From Lingula anatina (taxonomy: Eukaryota > Brachiopoda > Lingulata > Lingulida > Lingulidae), in assembly GCF_001039355.2 (NCBI RefSeq), contig NW_019774469.1, positions 408,382 through 472,381 on the forward strand: a stretch of 64,000 bases of DNA, read 5' to 3'. Position 1 is the first letter of the stretch. Each line of letters starts with the position of its first letter. Below the pieces are notes generated by a model. It ran no database searches and was not told where the DNA came from. It saw only the letters and a program-made list of their open reading frames with translations. Below are positions 1-13,500 of the stretch, in pieces. Made by a program: the position numbers and the translations under genes.

Positions 1-55
1 AGTATTATTTCTTACCCTGACTATCTGATCACGGGAGTAACAGGACACTTGAAGA

Positions 56-238
56 GCATTCACAACCCGTGGATCTGAGGACTAACTAGTCTGCTGATCA
101 AATATGGCTGACTCACTTCAAAGCTGGCCGAATAATCACCTAACAGACACTGAACAGATTCCCAGGCAGGATTACATGGCAAGCGTTCAGTGGAGTTTTC
201 AAGTGTGTCAGCCATATTTGTTCCAGGTTGGGTATGCT
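56..238. mobile_element. Palindromic MITE-like family B, copy B1
   Basis: Arms read gactaactagtctgctgatc then aaatatggctgactcactt, with the inverse (aagtgtgtcagccatatttg) at 199-219. The right end is eroded. Members of family B are ~175-200 bp and nearly symmetrical. Confidence 0.6.
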
Positions 239-1903
239 CTCTTGTTGAATGAATGAACATGTTCTACCAATCACTTCGAATCGAGTTTCTATTATAAGGG
301 AAAAATATCTTCTACAAATGTTTTTCTGCATGTCATATTTCAGTCAACATAGTCAAACTTTAAAGATAAAAGGCAAGGTTTCCTCTTTATCAAAACAATC
401 TCTGCATTTAAAAATATCAAAAAAAAAAAAAAAGAAAAAAAAATCGAGAAATTTCAATTTCTTTTTAATGTTTCATGTTTTTCTATGGTTTGTTGGAATA
501 TGACTGTCAGATTGCTTTTATGCAGCTATATAGACATTCTCTGAATTACGACTCCCAAAATAACATATTTTTAAACTCTTTTTTTTTTTTTTTGTTTTAT
601 ACATCAAATAATCTATTCCCCACAGTAGTTTCTATCAAACTTCCCCAGTGTCAGTGTGCAGGAAACCTGACATAGTGGACAAATGGGGCAGTGTCTACTG
701 GCCCACACCCTGATTCTACTTGGAGACACGGCAGGATTCTACTGCAACTAGCCCTCTATACTATACCCAGGAAACTAGCTCTGTGTGATTCTATGATCAA
801 AACCCAGGAAACTAGCTCTATGATATGATCTAAATCCAGGAAATTAGCTCTGCGATATCATCTATAGCGTGGAAGCTAGCACTATGCATGGAAACTAGAT
901 CTATATGTGGAGACTAGCTCTCAGTCTACGGCTTGTAGAGTGTGTGCAGGTGCAATCAGACAAGAACAGTCACCCAGAACGGTTTAGGTCATAGATACCA
1001 GACAAACAGTGGAATGGCCACCAATTACAAGACTGTTGAGATAACTGATGATGTAATTCTTTCTTTTTTATTATTAGTCTGTGCTCTCAAAGATACACTA
1101 CACCTTAAATATGACAATGCTAAAACCTGTGCTTAAAAACTTCATTTTAGGTTTGCATTATGGCAATTTCAAAAACATATAATCATGTAAATGTTGGTCG
1201 ACTGGAAGTTTAGTTTTAGACAATTAATGCAGATGCCAAAGTATTAAGTAAAGTATTAAAAGTATTAGAAAACTAAATCCTGCAATATGATAATTTCTGT
1301 AGACTTTGTTTGTATATCTTATGTCAGTTTCGAGCACAAGGTGGCTGCCAAAGTTACTTCTGGTTGTCTGGTGACATAATTCACGCCTGAACCAGTTTAG
1401 GTCTATTCTTGTCTGAAGATCGAAACGTGCATTAAATTCTACAGAAGTGAGAAAGAGGAATAAAAAGAAGAAGAAGAAGAAGAGATAGGAAAAGAGATGG
1501 AGAACAGGTACAGAGAATAATAAGGAGAAAAGAGCAGTGAAAGTGTTATGTGGCTGTCATGGTGCAGAGAGCAGCATTGAGGTCTGCAGTGTGCACTGAT
1601 GTGCTGATAGTGTATATATAGTGTGCACAATCAATGAGGCTGCTGCCACTGGTGATAACTACGATGGCAGTTGTCTTTGACTCAAAATCATTCTGGAGAA
1701 TTTCTAAGACCATTTATCAATGAAAATAGGTAGAGATGCGCTTCCCATAGTTGATGAAATCATGAACATCAGGTTTTGCTTCATTTCACAATTGCTGTAG
1801 TTGAGATAGGTTCATATGATCCACAATCATGACGGGAGCACATTGTGATTGCTGTAGTTGAGATAATATCACAATCATCACGTAGGGGGGAGGGGAGACA
1901 GTG
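239..1903. other. Non-coding region 3' of the recognised ceramide synthase exons
   Basis: AT-rich, with A and T runs at 420-443 and 578-593 and a GAA-rich patch near 1460-1500. A weak minus-strand terminal exon for ceramide synthase could be 353-401 (AG before 401, acidic DKEE, TGA at 353-355), but nothing else supports it. No other gene seen. Confidence 0.4.
766..930. repeat. Degenerate minisatellite, ~40-bp unit
   Basis: The phrase ggaaactagctct followed by a tgatat/ctat stretch recurs four to five times with drift. Confidence 0.7.
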
Positions 1904-1915
1904 CTATACGCCTAC

Positions 1916-2084
1916 CTTGCCCTTAAGAAAAGCTGTGAAGGCAACTTTGCATATCAAATAAAACCAAAATATGTGGAGCACCAGTAGGGATGTCAGCAGT
2001 ATGTTATACACCCAGTAAAAGGGGTAGGTGAAGGGGTCCACCTTCACTGTGGTGTGCCCCTCTAACAGTGTGCTGCGGATCACC
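1916..2084 (-). CDS. CerS: Ceramide synthase exon 9: last membrane segments
   Basis: Encodes the end of the TLC domain, including the [14 protein letters not shown] segment that matches the last helix of the family (the LLxLHIFW signature). The split Arg codon from exon 8 is completed at 2084. A GT donor at 1915-1914 would end it in phase 0; reading through adds only a few residues before a stop at 1904-1906. The acidic Ser/Glu/Asp-rich tail typical of the family is not in this exon. Confidence 0.88.
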
Positions 2085-3574
2085 CTGGAAGGAGACAAGA
2101 GATTGGAGACGACGTCAGATTCACTTCATACAACAGTAGCAGGTCTTTGCACTGAAAACTGAAATGTCTCTAATCATGGTCCTTTGATTTAAGTGATTTC
2201 AAGATGATGAAAAAAAAAAAAAAAAAAAAAACTTTTACAAATGGGGCTCATGCAACTGATGTGAAATGGGAAACATAAAACGGGGTCCAAGGGACCTCCC
2301 AGGACCTGAGGTTTACGCATTTTTGGCTCCAAATAGTCAGAAATCAGCAGAAAGTTGGAAAAATCTCATCCGCGGAGTATCTGACTCTGTGTGGCACTAA
2401 CCCACATTACCACCACCTTGATTAATTGTGCCGAACATTTCTACCTCGGCAAGAATGCCAGATACTGTACACTATGATCTACAAAACCCTTTCCTTCATT
2501 CAGCAGCCAAGTCATTCTGGCCACCATTATTTTCCAATCACAAATATAAACTCTTGGATGAAGATAGAGGCTGCAATGCTAAATCTATGTTATATCATCA
2601 AATATAATCTAGCAGAATTTATCATAACAGCAAATTTTACCAATAATAAATTGGTTACATGGTAATCAATAATAAATTGGGTACATGATAATCAATAATA
2701 AATTGGGTACATGATAATAAATTATAAATTGGGTACATGATAATAAATTATAAATTGGTTACATTATAGGCTATTAACATCAACATCATATTATTCAGTT
2801 AAAATATCTAAGTGCATCAAAATTAATTTTTCTATAAATCTGTGCACTACCTTAATTTTTCGGCCCTACTGAAAATTACTGAAAATTTCAATCAAAAACC
2901 TTGTGCATTTGTCTAAATGTTTGATAAAACACAATTAAGCAACAACTGATAAGTGATAAAACATTATTATGTATAAGTGCATCTTTGAAAGAAATTTCAT
3001 CATTTTCTGCTTGGATTTATTTCTACAATGGCAATCCATCTTATGTGATCAATATTGGATAAACATTATGCATCTTTAATAATCATTATCACTTTAGCTA
3101 AAAAGGATTTCTACCTGAATCAGGTGATCAGTTGCCTGTCATTAATATTTGATAATATTGCTTAGAGCCTTGAAGGTAAGCATATTTCAAAATCATGACT
3201 AGCACCATTTCAACAAAAAAGATCAATTCTTAAAATTATAATCTACTTATCCAATGCAAAATAAAAACAAATCCAAGTGACATATTAAAAGGTTTCAGTC
3301 TGAAAGAAAGTGCATCATTTTGTCAGTGCAATTGTGCCAGTAAACCAGTAATAAAGGTCCGCACTTACCTTGTAGGAAATATGATCAGTCTAGTGATGAG
3401 CCAGACCAGAGCAAACCCACCAAACAAGAAATCACACAGCTTCTGCCGACCTGCATATTTTGCCATCTTTGCTGCCTAAAACACAGAGAATAAAACATTA
3501 TTTGATGGTTTTCTTCTCACATTAAACATATTACCCAGTTTATGAAACACTAAACATGGTCCTTGTCACAAAAA

Positions 3575-3614
<40 letters not shown>

Positions 3615-4510
3615 AAATAAATAAAATAAAATAAATTAAAAAATAAACTTCTACTTCATAAATTATATTATCTAATGCAATGTGTAATATGGCAGAAATA
3701 TATGACGAGAGGTGCCATCTAGTGAGACTTCAGCCACCAAAAGTTACCAGGAAACAGCCAGATCTGTTTTCTTGTTAAAACTCAGAACCCTGTTATGTAT
3801 CTTTTATGTATAAAAGGATTAAACATATTGTTTACAATATAATATTGTACTAAAATCGATTCGACGGATATTTGGTTAAAAGTTGATCCCATTCAAAACA
3901 GAAGACTTACTAGTCCGAGGGTCAAATATGGCGACCCACTACAAAGCTTGCCCTCTTATCCATTAATAGACACCAAATAGATATCCCGTGGGGAAGTATT
4001 CAAGTGGGTCGGCCATATTTGACCCCCAGACTAGTTAGTTCCCTATTCTGAATGGGACCACTGAGACGTGGTTCTTGTCAGTCAGAAAGTCCTCCAACAT
4101 CTAACAAACTCTGTACTATCTAACACATGCCTTTCATGTGTGTGTGTGTGTGGTGGTGGTGGTGGTTGTGGTGGTGGTTGTGGTTGTGGTGGTGGTGGTG
4201 GTGGTGGTGGTGTGGGGGGGGGTATTACCTCTAGCCAGAAGTCAGCAGCATCATGGACAGCTAACACCAGTGTACCTATCCTCACATAGTTATTGGACCA
4301 AGACATTGACATCAGAAATATAGTCACAATGTGGTGGAGGAACATCTCCCAGAAATCCTGAAATTATAATTAAAATTAATTTATTAACTAATTTATCCAA
4401 GGCAGATTTGTTGAAAATAACATTTCTTCTCAGTTATTGTGGTATTAAGAAAAGTTAATGGATCCAACTCCTCTTTTGCAGACATACATGAAAATATGCA
4501 CAGAAACTAA

Positions 4511-4547
<37 letters not shown>

Positions 4548-7500
4548 CACATCACCATACTGTACCTTTCTCTTGATGTCAGCAAACTGTGAGGCAGAGA
4601 GAGACCAGTAGAAAGCTAACTCTAACATGTAATACCAGAATACATCATCTGTTACATGCTGCAAGAGAAAGAAATCAATATCACAGACAAATTTACCCTT
4701 TTTTCTAGCAGTGATGACATTTCAAAATTTCATCACACATATTTGAGCAGATGTAGCTCTGTTTTTATTTTAGTTCTGTTAAATAACCTGTTATTGTAAC
4801 CCCAACTGCAAACCTGAGTAATTTACTGGTACATGTATTCTATAATAGCAAAAGCTTATTTTTAAAAAATTAATTTTTGATAACAATGCCCCAGTCATTG
4901 GCCTGTAAGTTCACCTAGTGTATTACCTGGTCTGGGTAGCCCATCCAGCAATTCCGTGTCTCCCAAAACCATGGTTTCTGCAGTTATAGAGGAATTTATT
5001 AACTTCTACATATAACAATATTTTCACAGTAAACCGTATACATTTACTTAAATCCACTTCTCTTATTGTTTAATCAGAAGTTGGATAATTATGATTGAAA
5101 TCATCACTACTGTTACTTATGTAAAATGATTCAACTTAAATGTGCATTCTTGCAAATAATAATGATACAACATATAATATCAACAAATAATATTAACAAA
5201 TATATTAACAAAGTTGGGAAATATACTAATATTACTAAGTGAAAAAACTTACTTTAACAAATTGAAAATTATCTGCAATTTCTAATTTTTATAAAAAAAG
5301 AATTAAAACAACATGTGATTGACAAAAACACTGTTGTGGCTAAATCATTAGTATAACACCCAATACAAGGACTTATGAGGGCAAGGAGGCACCGAGGTCA
5401 CACTCACAACCAAAGTTGATCCACAGACTAGCTAACAGAACTGCAGATCAAATATTGCTGATCCACTTAAAAGCTTCACACATAACCCCCTAATAGACAC
5501 CAAATAGATTCACTGCAGGGAATTATGTGGCAATCTTTCAAGTGGGGAGGCCATATCTGATCCGTGGATCTGCTGGTCTGTAGATTAACTTTAATTGTGA
5601 ATGCAATCAAAGAGACTGAAAGGATGCGGCTGTATTAGTTCACTAAATGAAGGAAAATAGATATGCAACATGCTACACCTTACCCTGGGAAAATAAATGA
5701 TGCCCTGGGGTATGGGTACTGCCCCAGAGGTCTGAATGAGGCCCCCATTTACAAAAACTGACTGCTGAAGCATGACTTTGATTTAATTTTTTAAAACACT
5801 ATTTTCTTTTAATAAGACACCTGTTCTGCTATTGTGAACGCATTTCAATCAGTCCACATTTTCAATATCAAAGTGTATCAGGACAGCGTTTTCTACTGTA
5901 GAGAAAATTGTACTTCTATTTTTGAACCACACTATCTTTTAAATGATTTTGTTTTAGAATGAAAATATAGTTTATCAATTTTGTTCAGATAAAGTGAAAA
6001 TAACCATACTCCCATGTTTATGGAAATCTACCCCTGATTGATTGAATAGGGAGATAAAGGGATTAAAGGATTAACTTGGGGGGGGGGGGGAATTTTCTGC
6101 CTTAAAATAACCCATACATGCACCCTGGGACTATAAATGGTATTTGAGGGTCATCAACTGTGGTTTTATTCAGGAGGCAGACAGACTGGTGCTAAATCAG
6201 ACCTGATATATATGACCACTAAGGTAATGACTCCATCTTTTCTATGGGGAAAAGATGATCAAATTGAATCTTTCAGATTTTTAATTTCTGAATCATTAAA
6301 ATATATTCTTTCTAGCATAGCTATTTTTAGTGTATAGAACAGGGCCATGCTTTTCAAATTTGTTGTTATCACACAACAAATATGTCAATCTTCAGAATTT
6401 ATGATTAAAAAATTTACAATATTTAAAATTGAAAACATCAAGTCATTGCCATACCTTCTCACCAGAATCAAATATTAAAAGTCTCTTTTAAATCTGGTTA
6501 AGAAACAACACAAGTCTGTCTGCCTTCCATTCTAAAACAGCCCTGTCTGAACAGTGTTAACAATGATTGGGTCTATTGTCCAACTTACATCCCATAATAT
6601 GGTGATACCGTACACAAAGGCTGATAGGTAGAAACAAAACCTCCAGCTACAAAAGAACAAATAGGAAACTCTACACACTGCATGAGCTGAAAGACAACTT
6701 CATTAGCGTGCCACCAGTACATTGTGTTGCCATGGCAACATAGCAATAGGACACAAACAAATTTCCGGGGCTTGTTAATCATGGTCTCAGAGGTACATGA
6801 TGTATGAAGGGACTGTAAAAGCAAGAATAACCACAGAGCTTGTTTGAACAATAATCAAGTTTTAGCTGTGGTCTCTAGAGATAATATATATATATATATA
6901 CCCACAAATCAATGGTATAGTTTATATATCATACTGAGTGAAATGCCACTGGAGATGGTGTGTTTTGTGAAACATTCTGCACAAAATTATAAAATTCTGT
7001 ACTTGACTGTGTTATGTATAAAAAGTGTATATATATATATGGAATATAATAACCCATTTACACTGCCATCTGAAAAAGCTGGATTTTTCAAATTCGAATT
7101 ATTCAAATTGCTGCTAACAGGATTTTGAGAATCCGGTTAACAAAAATCCTCATGTGTTCAGACTACTGCAGTTATTTGAATTGGGAGCTAATTAGCCATT
7201 AATTCGGATAAAAGGCTGTAGTTTGAACGGATTATAAGTGTTTGTTTGGAGGTAGGTGTAATTTGGACTGTTCATATCTGACATATTTGAGTGCTTCCAG
7301 ACATCATCTGGTAGCACAAAGTTAACATTATGATTTATTAAACTGAAACCAGAGAGAGATAATCAGAGGTTCAGATGTGAAATATAGTTTGAAAAGAAGA
7401 AGAAAATGTTAGATGTTTCTGTCCTAATATGTCTGTCCTTTTGGTCCTACAGATTGTAAAATATTCAAAAATCTTCAATACGAGGGGGGGGGGGGGGAAG

Positions 7501-10500
7501 AGAGAGAGAGATTTCTCAAACCCGTCCCAAGGATAGGCCTCCATTTTGCAATACAGGTCTGATAAAACACTTTTGATTGATAACAAATATGTAATAGTTT
7601 GAAAAGAAGAGTGTTACATCTGTAGATCTATGAATGTCATGTCACTGTCCTCAACATGTCTGTCATTTCTATCTCCCAGCTGTTATTTACAACTTTCTTC
7701 AACATTAAATTTATCGTCAAAAATTTTCAAAGGGCGAATAGGCAAGGAGGGAAAAAGTTCTATCAAACCTGCCCTAAGGGAAGACCTCCATTTTGGAATT
7801 CAGAGTTGATAAAACATAATTTTGATTGCTAACATCATCACTGTATAAATTATTGATCACAGACACCAGGGAAAATTTCGAAATCAAATTTCCTCAATTT
7901 TCAAGAGTAACTTTTGCCTTCACTGTCCAGATGATCATGTTAACTAGATGATATCAAATAAATCCCACAGCCCAACCAAGACACACCACTCAACTCCGGC
8001 GACAGCGAGTGGGATAACAAAGAATTCAATGCACTCCCCAGAAAGAGACAACCATAGCAACCTTATCTGTTGTAATGTGAGGACTAGTGAGATGAAGAAT
8101 ATTGTTTTGTGTGAAAAGTGTAAGAATCACAGCAAAATAAAGAGTGGAAATACATAGATGTGTGCACAGCACAAATATTAAATCAATGCAATAAAACCAA
8201 TTATTTATTATGTGGTACTCAACAGGTGTTTTGACAAAATCTCTAACTGTATAATAGAAACAGCATGCTACAAGATTTGAAAACTAATTAAAACTCTTCA
8301 AATAAATTACCAATTATTACTATATTCTAAATGAGAAAACAAACCAAATCACAAGTAATGAGTAGCCAAGTTTTAGGGAATAAGAACAATCTCTAAATAC
8401 CTATTTTCTGAGAATTTTACAATATCACTAGGTCTGCCCAGATTCCTCCTGAGCCGAAACCATCGCTCTACACGCCGCCTGGTCCAATCTGTTTGTTTTA
8501 CTATGGCCTGATAAAAAATAGAGAAAAATTCAAACTTGAGTACTAGAATATATAACAGTTATAACGTACAGTTATGGCTAGAGCCAAATATTTATAATTT
8601 TACAGTTGCATCAAGATCAGTTTAAATACCATACTATATGTTATAAATCCTGAGTACTAGTAGCCATTTTTACTCAGTGGAAACTAGGTGTGATGTTCTC
8701 TTGCACTAACAAGTGATGATTTCTAACAACCACTGACCTTTAGACTTGTCAAAAATATCCATTTTTAAAGAAAAAAAAAATATGTATAAAAAAATCCACT
8801 CACCTGTAATTGTTTATCACTTGGATTTTTATTTCTTTTAAATTCATTTTCTAATATGGGGTTGTGCGGGACTTGGACAATAACTTTTTCTTTCACTCCC
8901 AAATGTACAGCAATAGGAGCAGCTATGTACCTAAGTAACGACAAATAATTAAAACTAATAATGTGCAATGAAAATGAAATTTGGTGAAAGTGGGGCAGCA
9001 TTTATAAGATATTCTGAAGATACTATACAGATAGTAAGACTGAGTTCCCATACTTCAGATCCATCTGGATAGACCTAACTCCCTGGGGGTTCATGCTAAA
9101 TTGCTATCATTTCAAAAGGGAGCCGAGTGCGCATGAAAGTTTTAACTAAATTACCCCCTAACAGCTTTTAGTAGGCAGTACAGACATTTAAGCTGGTTAA
9201 GCTGACAGCAATTTAGTGAGACTCCCCAGGTAGATATATCGATCCAAATATCTGTGGAAATCTTATGTAATTTCTTTTTTTTTCTTTATTTACTGGATTT
9301 TCTTTTTTTTTAGTTTTGCTGAATACTCTCAAGGACAAAATCAATAGTTTTTCCCATCCAAATGTTCAAGGCTTCTTGAGCATTACTGGAAGAATATCAA
9401 ATTCACTGAGGAAGCAAGTATTGGATAACCATCTTCTCTCAAGGAAGCTAATCATTAAGCTATTTCAGCATTAAGAAATCTGATTCTCTCCATTAAATAC
9501 ACACACACACACACATCATGATTAAGCTTGCTGAAACTGCTTATAATGACAGGGGGATATTTCTGTCTTGTAAGATAACAATCAGGGAGACAATGCAAGT
9601 ATAAATCCTTAGCAATGTGTTAAAACTTGAATCAACACCACATTCAACAGTTAACAAGAGCAGAAAATGATCTACACCACAAACTGACAGGTGAGGATCA
9701 AAGGTGAGGGGCCAGTGTGTTCCCCACATTATAAGGTGTGATAACTGAATTCCCAAGGTACATTGTGTATATATAAATAGGCAGGTGTCTCAGTGTTCCT
9801 AGGTAATGACACAGAGCTACAAGGTAAATACAGATGACCTGTCTGATATCAAACAGCTAGAGTAATAGAATAAATGGAACCTCTTCCAGCAGCATCTATT
9901 ATTTACTATGACATAATTGATGCTCCTATTCAGAAATGCATGAAAGCATTGTTACATATCAGTCATACAGGAAGACCTACAAAATAGATATTACTGCTTT
10001 GTTATATATATTAATCATGGTCACATGTATTGGCTATGAATGGTTGTTTCTTTTGCACTGTAATAAAATGAAATGTTCTAAAACCAGATCGACCTGGACT
10101 TGTGGGTAATGGGGACAAGCTGACCCACATAATTACCATCACACTGAGAATAACCTACTCTACAAGTCAGCTGGGATCTTTTTTCCTCTTTTTTTTTACA
10201 ATTTCTCACTATACAGTAGAGAAATATGCACATAAGTAGCCATTGAAATATCTGTGAATATTGATAGCATAATTATCCTCTGTGGATCCAGTAAAGGACA
10301 ACCCTAAACAGTGTGCAGGTTCTTGTTGTCACTTAAGGTGACTGATAGTAAAAGGACCAAAGTCATAGAAACACAGCCCTGGGCTTATAAGTTTTTATGA
10401 TAAATTAAAACAAACTTCCCAAAAGGCCAATTAAAGACGGGGATTAAGGACAGTGTCCAACGGATGACGCTCTGGCGCCAATTTGAGAGGAAATATGCCG

Positions 10501-13500
10501 TTTTCGGTATTGGGATTTTCTCTATAACCAAGACAGCTATTCAAGTGATTCAAAAGGCCTCATAAAGCTGGGTGAAAGCACTACAGCGGGGTACCAGGGA
10601 ATTGTCTTAAACTATTTACTTTTGATTTTATCATCTTTTACGTTAAATCAGCCCATATTTCAATGGGTTATTCATTTCAAAAGGCGATAACTTTCAAACA
10701 AACAATTTCCTCTTAAACCCCTGATATCATGCTGTAGTCCACATTCCTAACAACAATAGGTGCAATTTTTGTAACGATCGGTTGCTCAGATAGTGAGATA
10801 TACTTGGCAGCGATTCACTTATCTCGTCAATATAGAAAGCTGTTAAAACAGCCAAAAACATTCACAGGTTGGTTAACAGGGCTTATTAGACAAATGCTTA
10901 GCTGGCAAATTTACCTGTTATCGGTTATACGATCAGGTGGAACCATTGCTCATTGTCATCTAAAAATATTTTGTTTGGGTGCTTTAAAAGGGCAGAAAAT
11001 CGTGCTTTTGTTACATTTTCCGACCACTCGTTAGGCTTGTAAGCGTGCCGCCATTTTGATTGACAGCTCTGGAGAGGGCCCTAGCCTAGGGATGCCCAGT
11101 AGGGTGTCAAGGATATGTAGAAAGCGCTAACAAAGGCGATTACATTTAACCGCAATTAAGAGGTGTAAAGTTGCATCTGAACGTTTCAATAGGTCTCCCT
11201 CGGCAATCAAGTAATTTTACCTGAGATATTCCTTTTCTGTTATCGGCAAAGTGATCAGATAAAACTGTCTGTCGAGAGCAAGTGGCCGTCACTTGTGTTA
11301 ATACGAGTTTTTTGACGGGTAACGCTGCAGGATTATTTTGCACGGCACTTGGTAGTCGTCAGATCAACGGAAAAATCCAATGATTACTTCAGAGCGGTCT
11401 CTCTCAAAATGCCAGCTAAGATAAAGGGGAGACGCTCAGCTGCACAAGATTCAGCGGTAAAAGTGGCTGAGAGAAGGCTTTTGAATAGGCCTATATATTT
11501 TATTTTTACACACATGACACTTAGACCCTATTTGCTTTTTACCTGCTAGTCTTGACTATTCTCGGGGTCTTTTTGTGATTTTCATTTTTGGACACTTGAA
11601 CTCTTTCTTCCTGCTTGATCAGTGATTTTGAAATTGTTTTTCTCCAAACATCGCAAAATGCAAAGCCGCTAACATGCGTTTTTATTTTTATTGTTTTAAT
11701 CATGCTGTCAACCCTTGCTTGGATTTCTCTCGTTTGGCCATTCACATCACAATTTTTCGCGTGTCTCTCAAGCTCCATGATATCATATCTTGGAGAATAA
11801 AATTTTATTTTGTCAACATTAGATTTACCTTTTGCAAACGGCGACCACGGTTTCGTAACGTGTCGATATATATCGCAAAAATTAAGAGCTAGGCTAAAAG
11901 TATCCTTTCTAGCGTTTTTTTAATTTTATTATCGATTTTTCTTTTATTTGTCAATTAATTTAGACGATTCGATTAACTCTTTCACCCAATTATTTGGTAT
12001 ACAGAAATCAGTCATCCGACTGAACAAATAGGGCCGGTTTTCCCCAAACGCCACGCATAGGCCCTACTCTCTTTCAAAAAATTCCTTCTTTCCTCTGGAA
12101 ATGGACTTTTAACACGGACTTTTCTCTTCCCCGTAGTGTACTAGCTAGACTTTTTCGCTGCTAAGCTGATGTAAGACTTATGACCTATTACCGCACACGT
12201 AATCGGCTTATAACTCATTAACTGTGCTCCGACCCCCTCATGGCAACGGCCCTTAGTAACAGAGGCGTGGCTTAGTTGTCAGCCTGACTGGGGCGCGTGC
12301 CGGTTGAAAAACTCATCAAAAGACACCTTTTGCGATGCAAATTCATAAAAATTATTACATCCAACGTTAGATACTTTTTTGATTAATATAAACACACAAA
12401 AAACTCAAAAACATGATTTTAAGCGTATTTAACCCTATCACCGGCCTTAATAGTCTATAAACATCTGAAACACTCAGGGTGTCTGCCACTGTTAGTCTCA
12501 ATAACTTCACTAAAATATGGTCAAACACTTAACAGATTTTTCTTTAAATACACTTTATCCTTCCATTACTACAAAAACACTGACTATGCTTTGTTTTCAA
12601 ATTCTTTTCAGTACACTTTCAAACAAGGCGTGATAAAGCATTTATTTGAAACCAAAGTTCATTACTAGTGCATGCTCACAAGAAAGCAACTGTGTGGACT
12701 TTATGCTCTTTTAAGGTTCAAATAGTACCATTCTCAGCAGGGCACTGGGGTTGTCATGTAGCAAATCCTTACTGCACAAACTTCATATGCCTATATTACA
12801 CATGCTATAATATACTGCACTGACAGAGCAGTTTTCATTATTCAAGTCTCCTTCTTATGACAAAAAACATAACACCACACATTTAATTTACTCTTTGCCC
12901 TGTAAAAACACTTCCCCACACCTTCTGATATTGTACGTAATACATCTTGTTTCTGATGTTAGATCTACATACCCTAGACAAACATGCTTATTCAAAGGGT
13001 GATTTTGTACTTTGCTCACAACCTAAAGAGTAAATATATCTTTATGCCTGTTTGGGAATTTGAGTGCTGCACCCTTAGTACTCAGTATTGTGTATTCAGA
13101 GCTTGTCCTTTCAATTACATAAAATCATGTAGTCTAGGCTACTAGCGATTGTATAAATGATTAAGAAGTTACTTGCAGTTGGCCTAGATAAAGAAATGAG
13201 AATACTGGTTGAAAATAAATTGCACGAGAGCAGCGCAGTACATTACCCGACAACGGTTGTACATTTCCTTTTTTTTTTTTTTTGACTCCTTACTCTAAAT
13301 TCAATGTGAGATGGCCATTTATATCATTTTAATTATCGAAACATAGTTGTTGTTGATGCTGTGCAATGTTTCCTGCTTTCTCAAGCACAAGAACAGAAAT
13401 TACATTACATCTTGCACCATCACTAATTGCTACATATTGAAGATTGTAAAATGCTATCAGCTCTAACCCATGCCCAACTGTTACTCATAGTTACAATTAA

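Noticed and set aside
353-401. Terminal ceramide synthase exon with an acidic stretch and stop on the minus strand
   Set aside because: The acceptor and phase are possible, but the segment is short and does not resemble the family tail enough to annotate.
766-930. CRISPR-like array
   Set aside because: Repeats are degenerate with no constant spacer pattern, in an animal genome; this is a minisatellite.
4068-4345. Overlapping frames rich in Gly/Val or Pro/His
   Set aside because: Translations of the GTG microsatellite. Only the minus-strand part at 4229-4357 is a real exon.
10804-11034. 76-codon plus-strand frame
   Set aside because: No similarity recognised; described only as part of the unexplained block.
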